Shown in pieces: positions 12,301 through 24,385 of a stretch of DNA of 64,000 bases. Origin of the DNA: Ceratodon purpureus (taxonomy: Eukaryota; Streptophyta; Bryopsida; Pseudoditrichales; Ditrichaceae). The notes under the pieces were generated by a model. The model saw only the letters and a list, made by a program, of their open reading frames with translations, was not told where the DNA came from and did no database searches. A program made the translations under genes and the position numbers. The stretch covers positions 12,081,152 to 12,145,151 of the forward strand of contig CM026425.1 of NCBI GenBank assembly GCA_014871385.1, written 5' to 3'. Each line of letters starts with the position of its first letter. The stretch's first letter is position 1.

Positions 12301-15300
12301 GAGAGTTTGGATCTCACTGGGTGAGAAGTCACTGCATTTATACCTTTCGTTTTTCTTAAGTTTCAAGGCACTTTTAACTTTGAATTCTGTCTTCCAGGTT
12401 GATTCCTTGCGTTCTAGGAATTAGAGCAATTTATGTCTGTCAATTTGCAATATATTTCTGTATTTTAATGTCGCGAAGTGATTGGAGTGATGTATATACT
12501 GTGTCGACTTCGTGTGTGAAATTCAGCTACGACCTCAATGTGGACTTGCTGGATGTTCATGCTGACAAAAACACGTTCCACCGTTTTGACAAGTTCAACT
12601 TGAAGTACAATCCTTTTGGCCAGAGCAGGCTAAGAGAGATTTTCCTAAAGCAGGATAATCACATTGAAGGTAGTGCTTTACTATGGAAACTTTCCTGAGC
12701 CGTAGGATGTAATCAGATCCTGTGAACTTCGTTGCTTTTTCGTTTCTTATATTCAAGAGCATGCTTCTAACTGTGTCCTGTGGGGAACCCTTGTACAGGA
12801 AAGTTCTTAGCAGAGTTAACTCAACAGGTGTTTTCGGATCTCAAAGCAAGTAAATATCAGGTTCGTGAAATATGAGGAAGGGCGATCCATGTCAAAGTTC
12901 ATAATATAACTCGTGATTTTTTTCGATCGTTATAGTGTGCCTGAAAGAGACTGCAATATTGATGAGTCTCAGGAATGTTACTAATGTACGTGACAATTTC
13001 TTTAATGCGTGACTTTTTTATCTGTTGGTGGGGCAGATGGCAGAATACAGAATATCAATTTACGGAAGGAAGCAGAGTGAGTGGGATCAGTTGGCGAATT
13101 GGATTGTTGACAATGAACTGCACAGTGAAAATGTCACTTGGCTTATCCAGGTACTTTTTGGGATCCTCCTTTCAGAGAGTGGCTATGGAGGACCTATTGT
13201 CAGATAAGTAAACTGGCAATAAATATTAACGGTAACTGACCGAACTTGGGGTCCTTAAGAGAAAGGACTTTCATTACTGAACAAATCAACATAATGAGTC
13301 TGCACTTGGGGAATATGCCTTAGCAAGTGTACATTGAAAATGCCTAGAGAAATTGAGGACCTACATTAATTGAACTCTATTATTGATGTCATATCATTCA
13401 CCTTTTCTTTTTGAAGCTACTCTTCCACTCACTCTAGGTCCTTTTGTTGCTGTTCTTTTTTTTTGCAGTTACCAAGACTCTATAGTGTGTACAAGGAAAT
13501 GGGTATTGTGCAGTCTTTTGAGACAGTCCTGGAAAACGTGTTCGCCCCTCTGTTTGAGGTTACTGTGGATCCATCTTCTCATCCGAAGCTTCACGTTTTG
13601 CTCACGATGGTTAGTCTAACCCCTGTGCACTAAAACCTAAACCCCGTCTTTATACAATACGTCTTTCGAATGGTTGTCTTCTGCATATTCTTCATCTGGA
13701 CTTGATTCTGTTTGATTCATATACTTAATATAATATTCTTATGGGGGTCTTTCTACAATTGTTTTACCTTCTTCTTTGTGTGTACTAGGTGGTTGGATTT
13801 GACATGGTAGATGATGAGAGCAAGCCTGAACGGCGGCCAACAAAGCACATGCAACCACCTGCAAAATGGGACAATCCTTTTAATCCCGCCTATTCATACT
13901 GGGCGTACTACGTGTACGCTAACCTTTACACACTCAACAAGGTATGGTGTGCTCAACTACCTACCTTATGCTCAGATTCTTTTAGAAGTTTGTGCATTTA
14001 GACACTGTGATGTAGTTGAGCTTATTTTCTTGGCAATTTTCTGCAGAGTTTGTACGTTTATGTTCTCCTTCTCTGATTTTAAGAGAAGCTAAATTGTGCG
14101 TGCTTATATCCGATTTACTTGAAGGATTCTTAATGATATATGCTGAATTCTTTACTAACATCGCTTCGTATTCATGATGGCAGCTAAGGGAATCCAAGGG
14201 CTTTCCAACTATCAAGTTCCGTCCACATACAGGAGAGGTATGAGTCAAATAACTTGCATGTCGTTCGGCTTTGCTGTTGACTGTGAGGTTTGTAGGAAAG
14301 CGTGATAATTGTTTATGCAAAGAACTCTTACCTCCTTTTTCCCAAGAGCAAAATGATTGCAATTTCAGATGAAAAGACAGGATTTTGGATGTATGTGCGT
14401 AAGATCAGAATGAAATCTACAAGTCGTGGATTGAGAGGGTCCCTTTTTAATAAATGTACAGATTTTTCATATCTAGTACCGAACAGGCGAGTGTGGGTTG
14501 ACTGGATACTAATATGACTGTTTCAGGCAGGAGATTTGGACCATTTGGCGGCATCCTTCTTAGTGGCACACAATATTGCACATGGAAACAATCTGCGCAA
14601 AACTCCTGGTTTACAGTACCTTTACTACCTTGCCCAGGTGCGGTTTCTCTTGTACTCTAATATCTCAAATGTGTTATAACCACATCAATATTCTAATGAC
14701 AAAATAATGGAAAAAGGTTTAACTGTTTAAATATTAATTATACTTTCTCATCCAAGTGGTCAGTGATCTCTTGGTTTTTCAAAGAAGCTTCTCGCTCATG
14801 GTTTTTGAACTTTACTTGTGTGCAGATTGGATTAGCCATGTCGCCATTGAGCAACAACTCTCTTTTTCTGGACTACCATCGCAACCCTTTTCCCATGTTC
14901 TTTTCTCGTGGTCTCAATGTATCGCTCTCAACCGATGATCCTCTTCAAATTCATCTCACTAAAGAGCCCCTAGTTGAAGAGTACAGCATTGCCGCACAGG
15001 TTTGTAGACCTTTGTCCAGAATTGAAATTCTGTTCTCTCTGTTCATGCTTTTCAAACCATCCGTGGCTCTGAGGTTTTGTCTGTTCATCGTTGTTTCAAT
15101 GTCAAACTAATCATTTGCTTGTTTGCATCAGGTGTGGAAGCTCAGTTCATGTGACCTCTGTGAGATTGCTCGCAATTCTGTCTATCAGTCAGGTTTCCAT
15201 CACAGGACGAAGGTCTGTTCTATTCTTCTCTTTCCCAGTTTTACAGTTTCTGGCCATTGTACTGTATCCAACCAGACTCGTAATCACTTCAGAAATTTAG

Positions 15301-15721
15301 CAGAGATGTACTTTGGAGTCGAAGTACAGTAGTGGACAGCATGTTGTTTATTTCTTGGGTCGTTGATTATATGTGGGGTTACCTTCGTTCTCATCAGTTT
15401 GGTCCTGACAATGATATTGCAGTCACACTGGCTGGGGAAGAACTATTACCTCAGAGGTCCTGATGGCAACGATATTCACAAAACAAATGTTCCTCATATG
15501 CGTGTGGAGTTCCGTCATGAGGTATGAATAATATCATGCCACTAGTGCCGTTCTGGGTTCATTATTCTCAAAGCTCAAATTTGATTTGAATGCAGTTAAT
15601 TGTATTCTTATGCTTACCCTTCTGTTTCTGTTGAGTGTAGGTGTGGCTACAGGAGCTCGATTACGTAACTCTGGGTAAAGCCAGAGTATCTAGTGTGATT
15701 GAGCCACATGCTCTTCTATGA
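9352..15721 (+). CDS. AMPD: AMP deaminase, membrane-anchored plant type
   Basis: Converts AMP to IMP plus ammonia in purine nucleotide balance. Nineteen coding exons join in frame with GT/AG borders: 9352-9706, 9897-10138, 10247-10454, 10959-11137, 11254-11305, 11522-11649, 11857-12036, 12253-12320, 12527-12669, 12799-12860, 13037-13150, 13469-13609, 13789-13941, 14184-14237, 14527-14637, 14826-14999, 15132-15212, 15423-15521, 15641-15721. The product is 874 residues; Arabidopsis FAC1 is 839. Residues about 10-30 form a hydrophobic N-terminal segment, as in plant FAC1-type enzymes. An acidic, disordered linker follows (about 159-192). The catalytic barrel shows the zinc-ligand HVH pair (His422, His424), NIAHG (His712) and the family signature SLSTDDP (763-769). 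Exon phases all fit and the C-terminal half reads closely like plant orthologues from memory. The N-terminal 200 residues are less conserved, so exons 1-3 are slightly less certain. Alternative splicing is not assessable. Confidence 0.95.
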
Positions 15722-16729
15722 GCAATTAAATCCCCTCTCAGTACTCTGCGGAAGTAGGCCTTTTATGCTCATCACTTTAAGGGCAATTGTCGATCGTAGT
15801 TACGATTTCCTTTGCTCTAGGGATCTCAGATTATTCTGAATTCCCTGTGGCCTGCAAACAGTAATTTTATCCAAATTGCCATGGAATGACGCTCTTTGAG
15901 GAACTTAGTGTACAAGTGCATCTGGAGCAATGACTCTAGTGTTACTTATTTTGTCATGCTGGCAGTAACGCCGTAGAAAGAGGTGGAAAGTTCAGATATG
16001 ATGTCCAAGTAGTGTGGTCCTTCACTTAGTGGAAACCAGCTTCTCCACCAACCTGTCGAACATGGGGGATTCTAAATTGGTTTGTAATATTGCTAGACGG
16101 TCATTTTGTAGATAAGAGATGATCTATGGTTGGAATTATAGGTGTAGGCATCACAGGGCTCTATTCTGTGCACTATTTATGAAACCCATTACACTTTGCT
16201 TGTGACTTTTCTGTTGCGTTTCATCAAGGAGACTGATTACTGACTAACCAAATGTTATAACTGCAGATTCATGATGATAGCTTTGTGATTATATACCTTT
16301 TTTATTCTGAGCTTAGGCTATGTATGTTTGTGAGCAATGAGCAAGTTGCCCTTCTGAATGTAATCAATGTGCCACCTGCTAAACGACAGTAGACAGAACA
16401 ATTTAGAACGATACGTATTGTGCAAAAATCTTGACTATCTTTGAGCAACGCAGAGTCGCTCCACAACAACATCGTGAAGTTGCATGTTCAACTGGTGACT
16501 GGATCAAGCCCAGTCTAGAATCTAGATACAATCGCCCGTTGCATCGAACCTTTGATGATCGAGCTGCGGAGTGGCGAGACCACAGCCACCTCCACAATTT
16601 TTGCATCTTGCTGCTACTCTTAATTTCTATTGGTGAAGGGTTAAATAAAGTTACTACAAGAATTCAAAATATCGAAGAGTAGAACGCTACAGTTCAAAAG
16701 TTCAAGATTCCCTATGAAGGAAAAGCACA
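15722..16729. other. AMP deaminase 3' flank
   Basis: Presumed 3' untranslated region and spacer between AMP deaminase and the convergent minus-strand SPH-like relic. No further exon or domain is seen. Short open frames at 16403-16682 lie on both strands and have no recognisable motif. The polyadenylation site is not obvious. Confidence 0.5.
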
Positions 16730-17097
16730 CTATGGAGATTTGAATAGATTGACAAAGTGTTGACACCCAGCAACATCACTCCCTGTACTCAACAAGAAGC
16801 TGCCTTCTACTATCCGAAATTTGTGGAGGTGGCAATGAGTTGTTTCTGCGGCGAAGTCACACGGGAAGTGCGTTGTGCTCAAGAGGTTGTGCGGAAGTAA
16901 AATACGTACACCTGCCCTGGTGTTAGAAATTGCACCGACAAGTTACCATCGCGTGAGTGGCATAACAGTTGCACAACAGCATTGTCAACTTTGTTGGTGA
17001 TGGTCACGGATTCCCTGCACCACACACATACACAACCCCCCAACCAGCCAAATCTTGGAGGAATGGGATGCAACCCCAGACAAGAGAGGCTCTTCAT
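16730..17097 (-). pseudogene. S-protein homologue (plant self-incompatibility S1 family), disrupted
   Basis: Read from 17097 leftwards, the frame contains SVTITNKVDNAVV, then LLCHSRDGNL, then LTPGQVYVFYFR. These match the core pattern of the secreted S1/SPH family: a beta strand ending in N, CxSxDxxL, then a PGQxYxFxFR strand. The frame stops five codons after FYFR. The next conserved block, TTHFPCDF followed by a His-rich segment and HKFRI, is present at once in a frame offset by one base and runs to a stop at 16730. So the family's C-terminal half is there but out of frame. ggtgcag just before the codons for ESVT looks like a splice acceptor, so the true first exon may lie further right and the ATG at 17097 may not be used. 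Family members are small, secreted and cysteine-bearing. Frameshift, assembly error or an odd intron are the options. Confidence 0.5.
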
Positions 17098-17670
17098 ATT
17101 GCCTTTTGACGGTACTTACAATGCCACATTGAGCTAGATAATAATTTGGATGTATGCAAATGTATATAAAATATACAAATCATTCCCAAAAATTAGATAC
17201 TCATTGAGTTTATCACTGTAAATCGCAACAGTTGGGAAAACACGATTCCAATGTACTCACAAGGCTGTTCAGCACATCTGATTGACGCAGTACTGATCTG
17301 ATTAGAAATTCGTACAACCACTTACAATATCGTGACATGAATGTGGTCACGGCAAAAGTAACTATGCATCTCTTTAAAAGTTTCTAATGTACAATGCTTG
17401 TCTCAACAGGAGGAATTCGGCGCCAAAGCACTGATGTCCTCCGAGTCTCATTCTCAGTCACTTCATCTACCTTTTCTGAATAAACCTTGAAATCAATTTA
17501 CAAAAAAAATCCAAAATGGATTATGAACGCGAAGGATACGAATACCTTGAAAGTTGACACAGTCACTAAATTTGTGATCTAGCAGTGTGACCCACTTGTG
17601 ATGGTGATTGAAGAGTTATATTGGTTGGATCAATGAGTACATTCATTGCCATTTCCGATTCAACTCATAA
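17098..17670. other. spacer, 3' flank of calmodulin-like gene
   Basis: AT-rich spacer between the disrupted SPH-like gene and the calmodulin-like gene. It should hold the calmodulin-like gene's 3' untranslated region on the minus strand. No coding signal is seen. Confidence 0.5.
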
Positions 17671-18243
17671 TTAGAAGACGAACGATCCGTTCATGAGAGC
17701 TTCGAATTCTCGGAAATTGACCATCTGGTCACCGTCTTCGTCCACGCACTGGATCATACACCGGCAATCGTCCACCGAGACTTTCTCATCACCGAATCCA
17801 GCCAACACATAGTGCAGCTCCTCCGCAGAGATTAACCCGTCCTTATCCACGTCGAACACATTGAACGCAGACAACATAGCCGAAGCATCCGAGGATCCCG
17901 TCGACTGAGCCGGAATTCCCGAGCACACATCCGGCATTACACTACTGCAGTCCGCCACCATCGCCCTCGTGTTCAAGTCCATAAACTCCTCAAAATCGAT
18001 GAACCCATCCCCGTTCGTGTCCACCTCACACATCAACTTCTCCAGGTCGGCGTCGCTCACCTTCTGCCCCAAAGACCGCACGACCGCGCCGAGCTCCTCC
18101 TTCGAGATCCTCCCATCGCCATTGCGGTCGAAGAACCTGAACGAGTCCGCCAGCTCCTGCACTAACTGCGGCGGCAGGTTCAAATCAAACTGTGGCCTAC
18201 ACGACGAATCATCTCCTCCTCTCTGCATAATCCTAGACTCCAT
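17671..18243 (-). CDS. calmodulin-like protein, four EF-hands (copy 1)
   Basis: Intronless frame of 190 codons plus stop. The start is the ATG at 18243; the open frame reaches further upstream without another ATG. It is a calcium sensor of the plant CML type with four EF-hand loops: residues 39-50 (DRNGDGRISKEE), 75-86 (DTNGDGFIDFEE), 131-142 (DVDKDGLISAEE) and 168-179 (DEDGDQMVNFRE). All carry acidic residues at loop positions 1, 3 and 12, so all four could bind calcium. A 38-residue N-terminal extension and a 44-residue linker between the lobes, rich in Ser, Ala and Cys, make it longer than calmodulin (149). No transmembrane segment or clear lipidation signal is seen. A paralogue lies 10.4 kb to the right on the same strand. 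CMLs act by calcium-triggered target binding; the target cannot be read from sequence. Confidence 0.93.
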   Translation of the reverse strand: MESRIMQRGGDDSSCRPQFDLNLPPQLVQELADSFRFFDRNGDGRISKEELGAVVRSLGQKVSDADLEKLMCEVDTNGDGFIDFEEFMDLNTRAMVADCSSVMPDVCSGIPAQSTGSSDASAMLSAFNVFDVDKDGLISAEELHYVLAGFGDEKVSVDDCRCMIQCVDEDGDQMVNFREFEALMNGSFVF

Positions 18244-20989
18244 CGCAAACTCCAAACCTCCAGAAAACCAGCCCAACTATTCAAATCGATCACAGAGAAC
18301 TGTCTCACTCACTAGGCAGCTATCACCAAGTAAACTGAATCGCATGAGAAGTACTAGTACGACTGACGGATGATGTGATGAGCACTGAATCATACCACCA
18401 GGCTCTCGGCACCTTATGCTAGAATCTGATCGATAGCAACCTGATCGATTGCAACTTGATCGATCTAGGCTAGATGGACAGTTCGATCATCACTGGTGTG
18501 GAAGAGGTTGAATTGAAGGGCACCCTAGTGACCCACCGCCCACAAGTCAGTGAGACCAGGAGGCGGAGGGGAAGCGATTGTCCACTGTTGAGCTTCATCA
18601 CACGGTTTGGTCTCGCACTGATCAGCTCCGCCGTGCGTGCTTGCGTCGGTGGGACCAGGGATCCCGGGTTCAGAGCTTCTTTGTTGACCCCAGTTTATGC
18701 AACCCAGGTGCAATCAGCGCACTGAGCTAGGAGCACGTTATTCCACCATTTTTAAGCGTCGGAGCATAGAATATAATTGTTTATTTGGTAACGAATTGAA
18801 CCCTTTTCTCATTCAGAGACGAGACCATGATCTCACCTTTTTTTGTTTCAACTCGTTTGTAGTTATGATTTTCTGAGCACAGATATCAGTACAAGTGTGT
18901 TGTGTTCTCTTTATATTTCTCGGTAATACTTTTGAGTTGAAAGTGGTAGGGCCCAGATTAATATTTTGACATAAACTAGTGCGGATACAATGGGTAAGAA
19001 GATATCTAAGGATGGAAATCACCGCAGTAATCAATCCCTAGTGTATGTAATCTGCCTCAGTGTATGGTGATTTCAGTGTACTCATCTACATCATGGAATA
19101 AATTGGATTAATTAATCCAATCCTAGATGACTGAATTATCCGAATTAATTCCAGTTCATTCCATAATGCTCATGTCTGCAGTTTTTGCTACCTGCAATTT
19201 TTTGATCAGATTCCATTACGCTGTTGTGAAATATATAGTATTGAGAGAACCCCTAGTTTGAAAAGATCACCACTTTTGGACTCCCAATAATTTTTTAGGA
19301 ATTGCTGCAGTTTCTAAATGGTACCTTGAAATCTGGGGCTTCTAAAGACGAATATACCAGTGTTGTGGCTCCCAAGTGAAACGTGAGGGTGCAACAATGT
19401 GAATGGGACAGAGTGAATGGCATTACAGGTCGTTACAGGGTGGTCAAATGACTGGAATCCTGCATAAATTAATTTAAGATTTCTTTGACAAAGAGGGGCC
19501 CTTGACCAGATCAGATCGGTACTGTGCACAGTTTGACAGTAATGGATGAGGTGGGTGGCTTTCGGTAACACCATACATGTATAGGCTGATGGCATTGGTC
19601 ATGTGCATCATTTTCTGTGAGGACTTTCTTTCTATGCGTAGCCGGTAACTCTAGATGTAGGCAGCGTCTCGGTGTTCCAATAATGGAATTTTAGTCATCA
19701 GGCTGACTTTGAGCCGTAGTGCCGTAGCTGAGAATGGTGCATATTTACCCTTAAATTGGGTGCGGAGATATATGAAGCCGAGATAGCTTGTTTTTATTTG
19801 AAACCCTAATTTTGTTATTACTTTAGGGTTTTGTGTTACCTTTGTCATCTTATTCAACTTGTCTTTTTTATCAAACTCTGAGCCAAACTACGATGACCTT
19901 CTATGTGTAGCCACTTTCCTACTCCATGGAGGTAAGGTTTACAATTTTATTTTGATAGCTTACTTGACCTATGTTCAATCAATGGATACTTTAACCTATT
20001 TACATGTTTTTCTCCATGAAGCTTTTCACCATTAAATATTTTTAGTAATTAGTTCATTAAATTATCATCTTATTTAACCATTACATTTGATGTTACCAGA
20101 ATAAATTTTCACTCAAATTATAAACATCAAAGTATGTGAAAGTTTGACCAAGCTAAAATTGCATTAGCTTTAGTTCATAATGGTCTTGAAAAAAATGAAA
20201 TCAGAGGTTTAAGGGAGACAAAAAATTCAAAAAATTATAAAACATCAAGAGTATCTCTATTTAAGTCCATTCCAACAAAAAAATCTTACATTATCAATAT
20301 TTGTTTTATAGTGCAATTTTAAAGAATATATTAATTTTAAAATTCAAATTTTATAATAAAATGTAGTTGATGATAGCATTATCAAATTTCACAATATTTA
20401 TTCATCATCTTTAAAATAATACTCAAAATGATATTTTCTAACGGATCTTATAATCTTTTATTTTAAAGACACACTTCAACTTTTAAGAATTCAGTAGTAG
20501 GCAAAGTATACCACTAAAACTTTGGATCAAACTCAGAGGGAGTGTGAATTAGTCTTTAATAAAAGCCACGTAGCACCTGAATATTGTATTGTTTGAATTG
20601 AGAAATAAAGCATACAAATTACGTGATTTATTTTCAATCAGATGAATGAATCATGAAATAATTTGTAATGTAATCTCAAAATAAGGAACTCTACTTTCAT
20701 AGAAGTGAGTGACTTTCCTTATATATTGTAAGAGCAGAAGAATTTTTAATTAAACACCTACAATTTTAATACAAAATATTGTATGATCTTCTAAAATACA
20801 TGATAAAATCCCCTGCACATTCAAACAAATTTCTTTATTTTGGCTACCTTTATATATAGATCATGTTTTACATTAACCTATTCAAAGTGATCTTATTTGC
20901 TGACAAAATTAAATCACTACAATGAAAACCGGTCAACTTCCAAAATCATAGATTGAAAATTGGTCTTATTATTTTCACAAACATCAAAA
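18244..20989. other. promoter side of CML copy 1, then AT-rich intergenic DNA
   Basis: 18.24-18.75 kb is GC-richer and should hold the CML promoter and leader. It has short antisense open frames and three tgatcgat-type repeats near 18426-18465. From 19 kb the DNA is AT-rich with no gene. About 20128-20215 resembles 34957-35045 (shared aagtatgt, tttgaccaag and aattgcatt). About 20786-20885 resembles 26278-26375 (shared ttgtatgatctt and tatatatag-atcatgtt). These are parts of dispersed repeats. Confidence 0.5.
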
Positions 20990-20993
20990 AATG

Positions 20994-21359
20994 AAGATTA
21001 GTAATCATAGAATATGGATTAATAATAAAAAAATTCAGGATTAACAATCAAACAGTGAGGATTAATAATCAAAAAATGATGATTGATAATCAAACAGTCA
21101 GGATTAATAATCAAACAATCAAGATTAATAATCAAACAGTAAAGATTAACAATCAAATAGTGAAGATTATCAATCAAGCAGTGACGATTAATAATCAAAG
21201 AATGAAGATTAACAATCAAATAGTGAGGATTAATAATCAAACAATTAAACAATGAATATTAACAATCAAACAGTGAAGATTATCAATCAAATAGTGAAGA
21301 TTATCAATCAAACAATGACGATTAATAATCAAAGAATGAAGATTAATAATCAAATAGTA
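20994..21359. repeat. 21-bp minisatellite, array 1
   Basis: About 15 clear and two decayed tandem copies of a 21-bp unit, with core gattaataatcaaacagt. Variants (taacaatc, tatcaatc, aaagaat, aaatagt) recur in the same order. A block of about three units near 21165-21232 reappears near 21300-21359, so there is a higher-order repeat. The 21-bp period keeps frames open in both strands (seven-residue periodic peptides such as KINNQTV), but there is no other sign of coding. The unit contains the near-palindrome gattaataatc. Confidence 0.9.
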
Positions 21360-22748
21360 GGCATTGTAGAGTTATTTTTTAGTTCTTATAGAATTAGAAA
21401 AAATAAAGCATTAAAAACCTTAAAAATTAGAAACTAAGTGCTTAAAGTAAAATATAATCCTTAGAATGTGAAAAGAACTTAAAGAAAACTTAATTCACAT
21501 TAAGAATATCAATTAACTTAAGAATAAAACATAAGTATATATGTTAAGGTATGAACATTTTAAAGGCTACAACTTTAGAAGGAGACGCAACCCTAGGAAG
21601 AGGTGCAAACTTAAGGCTGCACCCCTTGTTAAAGGATGTAGCCCTTTAGAAGTTGAGTATATCACTTCCTCCCTCTTTGTAATAAGCACTAGATAATGGA
21701 GAATATGTGTCCTAGCTTGTTTGGAGCTAGTTTTGCAATAAAGATGTGTTGATTCTTTAAGTTTACACAAGAGAGTTGTGTAGAATCTTTGTGTTGTGTG
21801 TTTGTTGTACAATGCATTAAACATTAGCTTGAGATGAGTCATCTTTTGCATTATTAAGAATGGAAAAAAATAGTTCTTCATTGAGAATTAATGGAAGACC
21901 TTCATTGTGTTGAGTGTTGTTTGCAATTTCGATAAGATTGTAATTGGAGAGTTAGTTATAAGTACTTGATCATTGAGTGTGAGTGAATATGTGCTTAGAA
22001 CTTAGGTGAATTAAGACTTTAAGAATAAATGAATGAGTTGATACATTGTGAGTATTGAATGATATAAAGATGTTATGCGTAGTAATGATGATTGCATAAT
22101 CATATAGTGCATTTGTACTAGAACCTTAAGTAATTGTATTTTGAGAATGTGATATACTAACTTAAGTGATTCTTTAAGTGCAAGGAAAAAATTGCTTAAG
22201 AGTTATGGAGATTGGAGTATGCTAATTGCATGAGTTAATTACTGTTTGAATAATCCAACATAATTAATGAATGAAGCAATGAGTGATGGAGAGATTTACG
22301 TGGAGGAGCTCCATGGCCAAGTGGCAAGGATAGAAGTCAACATGTGTAGTTGCAAGGTCCTTTACACTTATCTCATCTAGACTTTCAAACTTATAACAAT
22401 TTCTTGGGGTTGTTGGGAAACCTTAAGTATTATTTTGCAAAGTGCCTCACAAACTCAAACATAAGAGCCCGAAGGGTCAATTAGAAAATTTTATTAAACA
22501 ATGTGCGGCATAATATAGGGAGGTATTAAATCATCGTGTCTAAAATTTAGAAATATCTTTGAGGTAATATAGGGTGTATAAATGACTTGACACTCAATTA
22601 TAAATAATATATAAAGGTAAATAATGGATCATATTCATTTTTTTTCTTCTAAAATACCCTCCAGGATAATGATATGAGGAATGAATTTTTTTTAGAGCCA
22701 ATTATTACTTTGTAATCTTTACAGAGATGGATAAAAAATGGGTTCAAG
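21360..22748. other. intergenic DNA, low coding signal
   Basis: AT-rich stretch with no recognised gene. The region around 21565-21880 has an open minus frame of 104 codons without any domain I recognise. 22270-22400 is slightly richer in GC. No terminal repeats were identified. Confidence 0.45.
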
Positions 22749-23356
22749 ATGTTGAGTTGTGGGATCTCTAAGGTTAGATTAGCAAAGATGGCAAGAACAC
22801 AACAGAGTGCTGGTTATGACGGGGTAGACCTTAGTGCATTCTACGAGTCCATGGCAACTAGCGTACAGAAAATCACGTTTGCTCACCTAGTCCCGTTCTT
22901 CGCTCAAAACTGTTGTGCTGACGGTGACCGTTGGGAGGACGTCGAGGCTTGAACTTCCAGTCTGAGGACGTTTTCCTTTACTGTAGCCACCTATAGAGAA
23001 TGGCGGGATATGCTCTCCACGCAGACAAAGTATGCAGCGCTCCATTTAGCTGAGTACGAGCTCACTCGAGCTACACTCCCCATTCCACCAGTGCTGATGT
23101 GTTCGTTGTATCCAAGTTTGACAACAACATGTCGAAGCTCAGGAAGTTGTGGGAGCTTTAGAAGCCAATGCCGCATCGAATCCGCACTGCACCCCTTTCG
23201 GAGCTAACAACTATGGAGCTGGACAAGCTGGTTTGGAAGTTGTCGGAAGGTTGGGATGTGGAGGCCACGGTGTCGAAGGGCGCGGATTCGGACAAAATGG
23301 AGCTCGTTTGGATCACCCCGTCCCTGCATATAAATTTGATTATAAATATAAGTTAA
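22749..23356 (+). pseudogene. GC-richer broken coding relic of unknown family
   Basis: A sharply GC-richer island within AT-rich DNA. A 67-codon frame (22749-22952) includes GYDGVDLSAFYESMATSVQK. After its stop, coding-like text continues in other frames: YREWRDMLSTQTKYAALHLA around 23000-23060, FDNNMSKLRKLWEL around 23120-23158, and MELDKLVWKLSEGWDVEAT around 23213-23270. The codon-like composition and amphipathic helices across about 600 bases suggest one decayed gene with several disruptions rather than chance frames. I do not recognise the protein. It could be a captured host gene fragment in a transposon or an old retrocopy; no poly(A) is seen. Confidence 0.35.
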
Positions 23357-24218
23357 AAATTGAGATAAAAACATATACTTAGAGCTGATTTATGTTGATA
23401 AATTTTGATTCAATGGCATCAGTTTTGGCGTAGCCCTTCCAAGAGTATATGTTCTGTATTCAAATTTTGTCAGGATGTATTGATTAGTACATTAGGATAG
23501 TCTTGTATTAGAAACTCAGTTCTGACCCTGAACTGTATGAAAATTATGTTTGTAAATGCACCACCTAATGCATATGTATTTCTTTGCCATGATCATTTTC
23601 AGTCGTTTTGCATGCATATTCTCTTTTTATTTATTATGTCAGCTCATAGCTGAAGCAGTGGTAACCTCTGAATGTATTGCATAGTGAATTCTTGTTTTAA
23701 CACGGACTAAATATATTATGTGATTGATATCCTGGTTTTTATGCACCCTTGTATAATGGTTGTTTGATTGATACCCTTGTATAATTGTTGTCTGATTGAT
23801 ACCTGGTTTTTATGCATCCTTGTATTATGGCTGTGAAATTTTTGTCTTTAAATTTTTTTGTATTTACTTTATTTTGTTACAATAAATTTAGAGACTGTAA
23901 AATTAGGCCCCTCCTGAAATTACAAGTAATGATATGGATACAAAAAACAAGGTCAATTAGAAATTTAGGTAATTGAAGGATCCATTCAATTAGTCCAGCC
24001 CATCAAAATACCCCTTAAAATATTTCCCGTGGCCGCACGTGATATACATCACCCCTTAAAGAGTGACCCCCCGAGCATAAGAGTTGAACTTAGGACATTT
24101 ACCATTAAAACCTTCTTTTACCTACTCAAACTATAGATATTTCCCAAACTTAGACAAACTCAACCCTTCTTAGAGTATATTGGGCAGGGGTGTTGTTTGA
24201 GCACGAAATTCAACCATA
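23357..24218. other. intergenic DNA with a short tandem repeat
   Basis: AT-rich and without a gene. About 23720-23832 holds three imperfect copies of a unit reading tgattgatacc...ttgtataat, the middle copy shorter by about 12 bases. The SINE-like candidate at about 23935-24190 is listed separately. Confidence 0.5.
23935..24190 (-). mobile_element. possible tRNA-derived SINE-like repeat
   Basis: On the minus strand, aagttcaactcttatgctcg near 24075-24095 resembles a degenerate polymerase III B box (GGTTCGANTCC) followed by a GC-rich tract. An A-box-like stretch might lie 30-40 bases upstream. The following cgtgcggccacggg segment is unlike the AT-rich surroundings. Without a second copy or target duplications this is only a candidate. 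Confidence 0.25.
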
Positions 24219-24219
24219 C

Positions 24220-24385
24220 AAGGATTAATAATCAAATAGTAAAGATTAATAATCAAACAATAAAGATTAATAATCAAACAGTGAAGATTAATAATCAAAC
24301 AATCATATAGTGAAGATTATCAATCAAACAGTGACAATTAATAATCAAAGAATGAGGATTAATAATCAAAGAATGAGGATTATGT
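24220..24385. repeat. 21-bp minisatellite, array 2
   Basis: About eight copies of the same 21-bp unit found at 20994-21359 (gattaataatcaaacagt core, with tatcaatc and aaagaatga variants). The order tatcaatc-aacagtgac then aaagaatgagg resembles the higher-order block of array 1. The arrays are 2.9 kb apart in the same orientation, so they are either a split array or repeats carried by one larger element. Confidence 0.88.

Noticed and set aside
17969-18373. 134-codon plus-strand frame over the first CML
   Set aside because: Antisense shadow of the EF-hand gene.
20994-21359. CRISPR-like regularly repeated array
   Set aside because: The units are contiguous 21-mers without unique spacers, in plant nuclear DNA; it is a minisatellite.
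21019-21437. Open frames encoding seven-residue repeats on both strands
   Set aside because: The frames stay open only because the repeat period is a multiple of three; there is no start context or conserved domain.
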